DNA of 10,528 nucleotides. Source: an uncultured Polymorphobacter sp. (GTDB lineage: Bacteria; Pseudomonadota; Alphaproteobacteria; Sphingomonadales; Sphingomonadaceae). Both the position numbers and the translations under genes were made by a program. Each line of letters opens with the position of its first letter. Positions within the stretch are counted from its first letter, which is position 1. The stretch lies in NCBI GenBank assembly GCA_937871645.1, contig CALMPZ010000111.1:1-10528 (forward strand). The letters are read 5' to 3'. Positions 6,400-10,528 of the stretch are shown piece by piece. The notes below the pieces were generated by a model. It searched no databases. It had not been told where the DNA came from and worked only from the letters and a program-made list of their open reading frames with translations.

Positions 6400-7366
6400 T
6401 GGGGGCCACCGTTGCAGCGTCGGCAGGTGCTGCAGCCGGCGCCCCCCCGGGCGCAGCCGGGGTTGCCGGAGCAGCGACGGTCGCGGCGACTTGCGGCGCC
6501 ACCTCACCGCCACCGAGTGAATAGACATAAGCCGCGAGCATCTTGATCGTCACCGGATCAAGACGGTTGTTCCAGCGCGGCATCACGCCGGCACGGCTGT
6601 AGGTGATGGTCCGGCGCAACGTTGCCGCATCACCGCCATAGAGCCAGATGCCATCGGTGAGCTTGGGCGAGCCGAGTTCGCGGATACCCGCGCCCTGCGG
6701 ACCGTGGCAAACAACGCAATTGGCGGCAAACAATGCAGCCCCGCGGGCTGACGCCGCATTCGGCTTGGCCTGTCCCGAAATCGTCTGGACATAGGCGACC
6801 AGGCTGTTGATTTCGGCCGGCTGCAGGATTTCACCGAACGCCGGCATTGCCGAGGCGCGGGTTTCGTCATGTTCGGGATTGCGGATGCCGTGGATCAGCG
6901 TCGTCTGGATGCTGGCGATATCGCCGCCCCACAGCCAGTCATCGTCGTTGAGGTTGGGATAGCCCTTCGAGCCGGCCGCACCCGAACCGTGGCACTGCAC
7001 GCAATGCACCTTGAACGCGGCGCGACCGCCTTCGATGGCGGCTGCCATCAACTGCGGATTGGCGGGCAGCGATTCGATCGGGATATCGGCCAGCGCCTTG
7101 GCGACCGGCGCGCGGCGCGCAGCGGCGGCGGCCATTTCAGCCTCGAACTGGCCGTGGCTGCTCCAGCCTAGAAAGCCGCGCGTCGCGCTATTGGCCAGCG
7201 GAATCGCCGGGAACAGGAAGACATAGACGACCGAAATGAGGATGCAGACATAGAAGGTCAGCAACCACCAGCGCGGCAGCGGCGTATCGAGTTCCTCGAT
7301 ACCGTCCCATTCATGACCGACGGTCGATGTACCGGTCGGGGCATCGATGCGCTTGTTCTTAGCCAT
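6386..7366 (-). CDS. ccoP: cbb3-type cytochrome c oxidase subunit III, diheme cytochrome CcoP (FixP)
   Basis: Encodes 326 aa. CcoP is the diheme c-type cytochrome that receives electrons from soluble cytochrome and passes them to CcoO. The N-terminal region has the family motif EELDTPLPRWWLLTFY (24-39) leading into one transmembrane helix (about 33-53). Two cytochrome c domains follow: CVQCH at 122-126 with probable axial Met174 (AMPAFGEIL), and CVVCH at 217-221 with probable axial Met262 (GVMPRW). After the second domain comes an Ala/Pro-rich tail (about 290-326), low in complexity and not part of the core fold. The start at 7366 has GAGGAAG six bases upstream (7373-7379) and lies within the last codons of ccoQ. 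The tail-encoding DNA overlaps the ccoG start by 14 bases. Confidence 0.97.
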   Translation of the reverse strand: MAKNKRIDAPTGTSTVGHEWDGIEELDTPLPRWWLLTFYVCILISVVYVFLFPAIPLANSATRGFLGWSSHGQFEAEMAAAAARRAPVAKALADIPIESLPANPQLMAAAIEGGRAAFKVHCVQCHGSGAAGSKGYPNLNDDDWLWGGDIASIQTTLIHGIRNPEHDETRASAMPAFGEILQPAEINSLVAYVQTISGQAKPNAASARGAALFAANCVVCHGPQGAGIRELGSPKLTDGIWLYGGDAATLRRTITYSRAGVMPRWNNRLDPVTIKMLAAYVYSLGGGEVAPQVAATVAAPATPAAPGGAPAAAPADAATVAPNVQP

Positions 7367-7529
7367 GATCGTCTTCCTCGAATATCATGTTCGCGGCTTT
7401 GTCGTGGTGACGGCTGGCGCCCTTGCGGAACGTCCAGCCGACGAGCGCCAGGAACACCAGCGTCATGAACAGCAGCCCCCAGCTGTCGGCGAAGTGCCGC
7501 AGCGCCTCATAGTTCAGATGACCCGTCAT
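7359..7529 (-). CDS. ccoQ: cbb3-type cytochrome c oxidase subunit IV (CcoQ)
   Basis: A small gene of 56 aa between ccoO and ccoP. The protein starts [20 protein letters not shown], has one transmembrane helix (about residues 16-34, ending LVFLALVGWTF), then a basic stretch (RKGASRHHDK) and an acidic end (FEEDDHG). This matches the CcoQ/FixQ layout. The subunit stabilises the cbb3 complex. An AGGAG lies 11 bases upstream (7541-7545) and the start shares one base with the ccoO stop (TGATG). The last eight bases overlap the start of ccoP. Confidence 0.93.
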   Translation of the reverse strand: MTGHLNYEALRHFADSWGLLFMTLVFLALVGWTFRKGASRHHDKAANMIFEEDDHG

Positions 7530-8263
7530 CAGCGCGGCTTCTCCTGCGCGGCGGCCGCGTCGAAATCGACCAACGTGCCGAGCATCTGCAGATAGGCGAC
7601 CAGCGCATCCATTTCGGTCAGGCGCTTGGGGTCACCGTCGAAGTCGCGGACCTGCGCCTTGGGGTAGCGCGCCAGCAATGCCGCAGTATCGGCCTCGGGG
7701 TCTGCCTGAGCCGCCAGATCACTATCGGCGGCGGCAATCGCGGCTTCGCTGTACGGCACGCCGACGCGGCTGAGCGCGCGCAGATCGCGGCCCATGTCGT
7801 GCGCCGTGAGGTCGTTTTCGGCGAGGAAGGCGTACGGCGGCATGATCGATTCGGGCACCACCGCGCGCGGATCCTTCATATGCTGGACATGCCATTCATC
7901 CGAATAGCGATTGCCGACGCGCGCCAGATCAGGCCCGGTGCGCTTTGAACCCCATTGGAACGGATGATCGTACATGCTTTCCGCTGCCAGGCTGAAATGC
8001 CCGTAGCGTTCGACTTCGTCGCGGAACGGCCGGATCATCTGGCTGTGGCAGTTGTAGCAGCCTTCGCGCATGTAGATGTTGCGCCCCGCCAGTTCGAGCG
8101 GCGTGTAGGGCCGCACGCCCTCGACCTTTTCGACGGTCGAGTCGATCCAGAACAATGGCGCGATCTCAACGATGCCGCCGATTGCCACCACCACCAACGA
8201 CAGCACCGAGAGGAGCGTGACATTGCGTTCGATCTTCGTGTGGTCGAAGAATTTGCTGGCCAT
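7529..8263 (-). CDS. ccoO: cbb3-type cytochrome c oxidase subunit II, monoheme cytochrome CcoO (FixO)
   Basis: Encodes 244 aa, the monoheme cytochrome subunit that hands electrons to the CcoN active centre. It has an N-terminal membrane anchor (about residues 15-38), the heme attachment motif CYNCH at 69-73 within [15 protein letters not shown], and [16 protein letters not shown] (110-125). MPPYAF at 141-146 supplies the probable axial methionine. These are hallmarks of the CcoO/FixO family and the length is normal. The ATG at 8263 is supported by AAGGAG (8271-8276) seven bases upstream, which overlaps the stop codon of ccoN. The gene follows ccoN after 11 bases. Confidence 0.97.
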   Translation of the reverse strand: MASKFFDHTKIERNVTLLSVLSLVVVAIGGIVEIAPLFWIDSTVEKVEGVRPYTPLELAGRNIYMREGCYNCHSQMIRPFRDEVERYGHFSLAAESMYDHPFQWGSKRTGPDLARVGNRYSDEWHVQHMKDPRAVVPESIMPPYAFLAENDLTAHDMGRDLRALSRVGVPYSEAAIAAADSDLAAQADPEADTAALLARYPKAQVRDFDGDPKRLTEMDALVAYLQMLGTLVDFDAAAAQEKPR

Positions 8264-8274
8264 GTCAGGGCTCC

Positions 8275-9948
8275 TTATTCAGCTGGTGCAGGGCTGCGGG
8301 CCGGCATGGCCAGCGGACGGTCAGCAGCTTCGTTGTACGGCGTTTCGGTCATCGGCGCTTCTTCGCGCAGCTTGCCGGCAACCGTCATCCAGATGTTATA
8401 GGCCATGACCAGCGCGCCGCTGAGGTAGAGCAGACCGCCGACGGCGCGGATGACGTACATCGGGAACATCGCGGCCACGACTTCGACGAACGAATAGACG
8501 AGGTAGCCGTCGGCGCCGTATTCGCGCCACATCAGCCCCTGCATGATGCCCGCCACCCACATCGCCGAGGCGTAGAGCACGATACCCAGCGTCGCGAGCC
8601 AGAAGTGCCAGTTGATCATGCGCAGGCTGTACATGCGCTGGCGGTTCCACAGGCGCGGCGTCAGATAGTAAAGCGCCGCGAAGGTAATCATGCCGTTCCA
8701 GCCGAGCGCGCCCGAATGGACGTGACCGATTGTCCAGTCGGTATAGTGCGACAGGCTGTTGACCGACTTGATCGACATCATCGGGCCTTCGAAGGTGCTC
8801 ATGCCGTAGAAGGCCAGCGCCAGCACCATCATGCGGATGATCGGGTCGGTGCGGATCTTCTCCCAGGCGCCGTTCAAGGTCATCAGGCCGTTGATCATGC
8901 CGCCCCAGGACGGCATCCACAGCATGATCGAGAACACCATGCCCAGCGTCTGCGCCCAGTCGGGCAGCGCGGTATAGTGAAGGTGGTGCGGCCCCGCCCA
9001 GATGTACAGGAAGATTAGCGACCAGAAGTGGATGATCGACAGCCGGTAGCTGTAGACCGGGCGTTCGGCCTGCTTGGGCACGAAATAATACATCATGCCG
9101 AGGAAGCCCGCGGTCAGGAAGAAGCCCACCGCGTTATGGCCGTACCACCATTGCGTCAGTGCATCCTGCACACCGGCAAACGCCGAGTACGACTTCGCAC
9201 CGAGGAAATACGCCGGAATCGCCAGGTTGTTGACGAGGTGGAGCATCGCCACGGTGATGATGAAGCCAAGGTAGAACCAGTTGGCGACATAGATGTGCGG
9301 CTCGCGCCGCTTGACCAGCGTGCCGACGAACACCGCGAGATACGACACCCAGACGATGGTCAGCCAGATATCGACATACCATTCGGGCTCGGCATACTCG
9401 CGCGCCTCGGTGATGCCCATCAGATAGCCTGTCGCGGCAAGCACGATGAACAGTTGGTAGCCCCAGAACACGAAGCGCGCGAGGCCGGGGAAGGCCAGTC
9501 GCGCCCGGCAGGTACGCTGAACGACATAAAAGCTCGTGGCAATCAACGCATTACCGCCGAACGCGAAGATGACGGCAGACGTGTGCAGCGGCCGCAGCCG
9601 GCCGAACGTCGTGTATTCAAAGCCGAGGTTGAGCGCCGGGAACGCCAGTTGCAGCGCGATGTAGAGCCCGGCGAGGAACCCCGCGAGGCCCCAGAACACA
9701 GTGGCGATGACACCCCAGCGGATGGGATCATCGTCGTAAAGCGTCTGGTCAGCCGGGGACTTGAGGATGTCGTTGGCAATGCCGTAGAAATCGGCGCTGC
9801 GCAGCGTCACCACCGCGACGAGGAATGCCGCAATCGCAACAATCAGCATGTGCACCGCGAAACCGCTGTCGGCGGCAAATGCCATCGCAATCAAAGCAAG
9901 CAGCGACAGGAAGAACCATCCCGCCGACTTGACCAGAATTCCACTCAT
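8275..9948 (-). CDS. ccoN: cbb3-type cytochrome c oxidase subunit I (CcoN/FixN)
   Basis: Encodes 557 aa, the catalytic subunit of the high-affinity cbb3 oxidase, which reduces oxygen to water and pumps protons in the inner membrane. Active-site residues are in place: low-spin heme ligand His122 ([10 protein letters not shown]), CuB ligands His271 ([10 protein letters not shown]) and His321/His322 (GPHHLHYT), Tyr315 in the position of the crosslinked tyrosine ([10 protein letters not shown]), the channel glutamate Glu387 (STFEGPMM), and the heme ligands His409 and His411 ([13 protein letters not shown]). It has more than twelve hydrophobic helices. Two extra N-terminal hydrophobic segments (about 10-26 and 30-50) make it longer than the compact gammaproteobacterial form. 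The start at 9948 has only a weak upstream GGGGG-containing site, which abuts the palindrome GGCCTAGGCC. First gene of the operon, divergent from mgtE. Confidence 0.98.
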   Translation of the reverse strand: MSGILVKSAGWFFLSLLALIAMAFAADSGFAVHMLIVAIAAFLVAVVTLRSADFYGIANDILKSPADQTLYDDDPIRWGVIATVFWGLAGFLAGLYIALQLAFPALNLGFEYTTFGRLRPLHTSAVIFAFGGNALIATSFYVVQRTCRARLAFPGLARFVFWGYQLFIVLAATGYLMGITEAREYAEPEWYVDIWLTIVWVSYLAVFVGTLVKRREPHIYVANWFYLGFIITVAMLHLVNNLAIPAYFLGAKSYSAFAGVQDALTQWWYGHNAVGFFLTAGFLGMMYYFVPKQAERPVYSYRLSIIHFWSLIFLYIWAGPHHLHYTALPDWAQTLGMVFSIMLWMPSWGGMINGLMTLNGAWEKIRTDPIIRMMVLALAFYGMSTFEGPMMSIKSVNSLSHYTDWTIGHVHSGALGWNGMITFAALYYLTPRLWNRQRMYSLRMINWHFWLATLGIVLYASAMWVAGIMQGLMWREYGADGYLVYSFVEVVAAMFPMYVIRAVGGLLYLSGALVMAYNIWMTVAGKLREEAPMTETPYNEAADRPLAMPARSPAPAE

Positions 9949-10112
9949 TGGCCTAGGCCCCCGTTTGCAGTGCTGACGTGAACGCGCTTTAGATTGTTCG
10001 CCAATGAACCCAAATTCGCAAGGCCGATATACGGGTTTTCCCCTATTGCTGCAGCGCAGCGCAACCGCGCGCGAAGCAGTGGCATCGCTTGACCATCGCG
10101 CTATAAGGCCTG
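9949..10112. promoter_or_regulatory. Divergent intergenic region between ccoN and mgtE
   Basis: This 164-base gap must hold the promoter of the cco operon (minus strand) and probably that of mgtE (plus strand). I see no full FNR/FixK box (TTGAT-N4-ATCAA). The nearest sequences are a lone TTGAC half-site at 10089-10093 and a short ATTG-N5-CAAT inverted repeat at 9993-10005. A perfect 10-base palindrome, GGCCTAGGCC (9950-9959), lies one base upstream of the ccoN start codon. A poor -35/-10 pair (TTGCAG at 9965, TTTAGA at 9988, spacing 17) reads toward mgtE. None is strong enough to assign as a specific site. Confidence 0.4.
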
Positions 10113-10528
10113 ATGGCGGATTTTGTTCCAGAAGCGGGTGTTGCGACGCCGGCGCGCGAAGTGCTCGAAGACAACCGTCTTCGGCGCGATTTCGTCAATG
10201 ATGTCGTTGCCGCGCTTGAAGCCGATGATGCCGACACCGCGCGCGCGCTCGCTGCGCCGCTGCACCCCGCCGACATCGCCGACCTGTTCGAACTGATTCC
10301 CGCCACGTACCGCCAGCCGCTCGCCGAAGCGCTCGGCGACACGCTCGACGCCGACGTCATCGCCGAAATGAACGATTGGGTCCGCGAAGCGCTGCTCGAC
10401 GTGCTCAGCGCCAGCCAGGTCGCCGATGTCGTCAGCGAGCTCGATACCGATGACGCCGTGTCGATCGTCGAGGAGCTCGACCCCGACGAGCAACGCGAGG
10501 TGCTGCGCGCGCTCGACCCCGACGACCG
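10113..10528 (+). CDS. mgtE: Magnesium transporter MgtE, N-terminal part (runs off the window)
   Basis: A partial gene of 138 codons, open to the right edge. The protein begins [10 protein letters not shown] and is an acidic helical-repeat region: [18 protein letters not shown] (about 46-63), [18 protein letters not shown] (99-116) and [18 protein letters not shown] (119-136). This is the pattern of the MgtE N-terminal cytoplasmic domain, which in full-length proteins is followed by CBS domains and five transmembrane helices; those would lie outside the window. MgtE is a Mg2+ channel or transporter gated by intracellular Mg2+. The ATG at 10113 is the first possible start, because a stop lies in frame at 10104-10106. 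AAGG (10105-10108) is only four bases upstream of it. The gene is transcribed away from the cco operon. The family call is firm; the Mg2+ role is inferred from the family. Confidence 0.88.
   Translation, partial: MADFVPEAGVATPAREVLEDNRLRRDFVNDVVAALEADDADTARALAAPLHPADIADLFELIPATYRQPLAEALGDTLDADVIAEMNDWVREALLDVLSASQVADVVSELDTDDAVSIVEELDPDEQREVLRALDPDD

Noticed and set aside
6397..6528. 43-codon N-terminal extension of CcoG
   Set aside because: It overlaps ccoP, is Arg/Pro/Leu-rich, and the family-typical N-terminus begins at the internal ATG (6399).
9028..9981. A 317-codon plus-strand open frame opposite ccoN
   Set aside because: It lies opposite a complete CcoN with all ligand residues; its product is His/Arg/Glu-rich without domains, as expected from antisense of a membrane protein gene.
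10089..10107. TTGACC followed by TATAAG as a promoter for mgtE
   Set aside because: The spacing between the two hexamers is only seven bases, far from the 16-18 required, and the second overlaps the ribosome-binding region.
10004..10201. A 65-codon plus-strand open frame in the ccoN-mgtE gap
   Set aside because: It overlaps the mgtE start in another frame, has no ribosome-binding site and its product shows no recognisable feature.
1..10528. A defence, toxin-antitoxin, phage or biosynthetic system
   Set aside because: All substantial genes are accounted for by respiration, copper handling, DNA repair, a hydrolase and Mg2+ transport; nothing in the sequence supports such a system.

Overview
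The window looks like chromosomal DNA of a high-GC alphaproteobacterium, most likely a sphingomonad. This is inferred from the complete alphaproteobacterial-type cbb3 oxidase locus, a CcoN with an N-terminal extension, codon use, and a palindromic repeat that I associate with such genomes. It cannot be proven from the sequence alone.

From right to left, a magnesium transporter gene (mgtE) runs off the right edge on the + strand. A 164-base divergent intergenic region separates it from a long, tightly packed minus-strand operon (9948 down to about 1926) in the order ccoN-ccoO-ccoQ-ccoP-ccoG-fixH/ccoH-ccoI-ccoS-small secreted ORF. ccoNOQP encode the high-affinity cbb3 cytochrome c oxidase. ccoG, ccoH, ccoI and ccoS encode its copper-delivery and assembly factors. 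Almost every junction is an overlap (ATGA, TGATG or 8-14 bases), so the operon looks translationally coupled throughout. ccoQ and ccoS are short but fully readable. The last gene of the run, a 79-aa secreted or anchored protein with four Cys, overlaps the end of ccoS by 11 bases and is the only member I do not recognise.

The left 1.9 kb holds a second minus-strand pair, ung (uracil-DNA glycosylase) followed by a dienelactone-hydrolase-family gene, bracketed by palindromic repeats. Element B (1742-1927) lies between the cco operon and ung. It has perfect 40-bp outer inverted arms, inside which sits a second, unrelated 36-bp inverted repeat. Element A (1-105, cut by the window edge) carries the same outer arm around a different core. 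A separate 54-bp near-palindrome (111-164) overlaps the hydrolase stop codon. Its two mismatches become G-U wobbles only in the minus-strand transcript, suggesting selection as an RNA hairpin.

The window is mostly a conserved respiratory locus. I see no phage, CRISPR, transposase, tRNA, rRNA or defence genes. The parts worth a second look are the nested repeats, the wobble-preserved hairpin and the small cysteine protein at the operon end.
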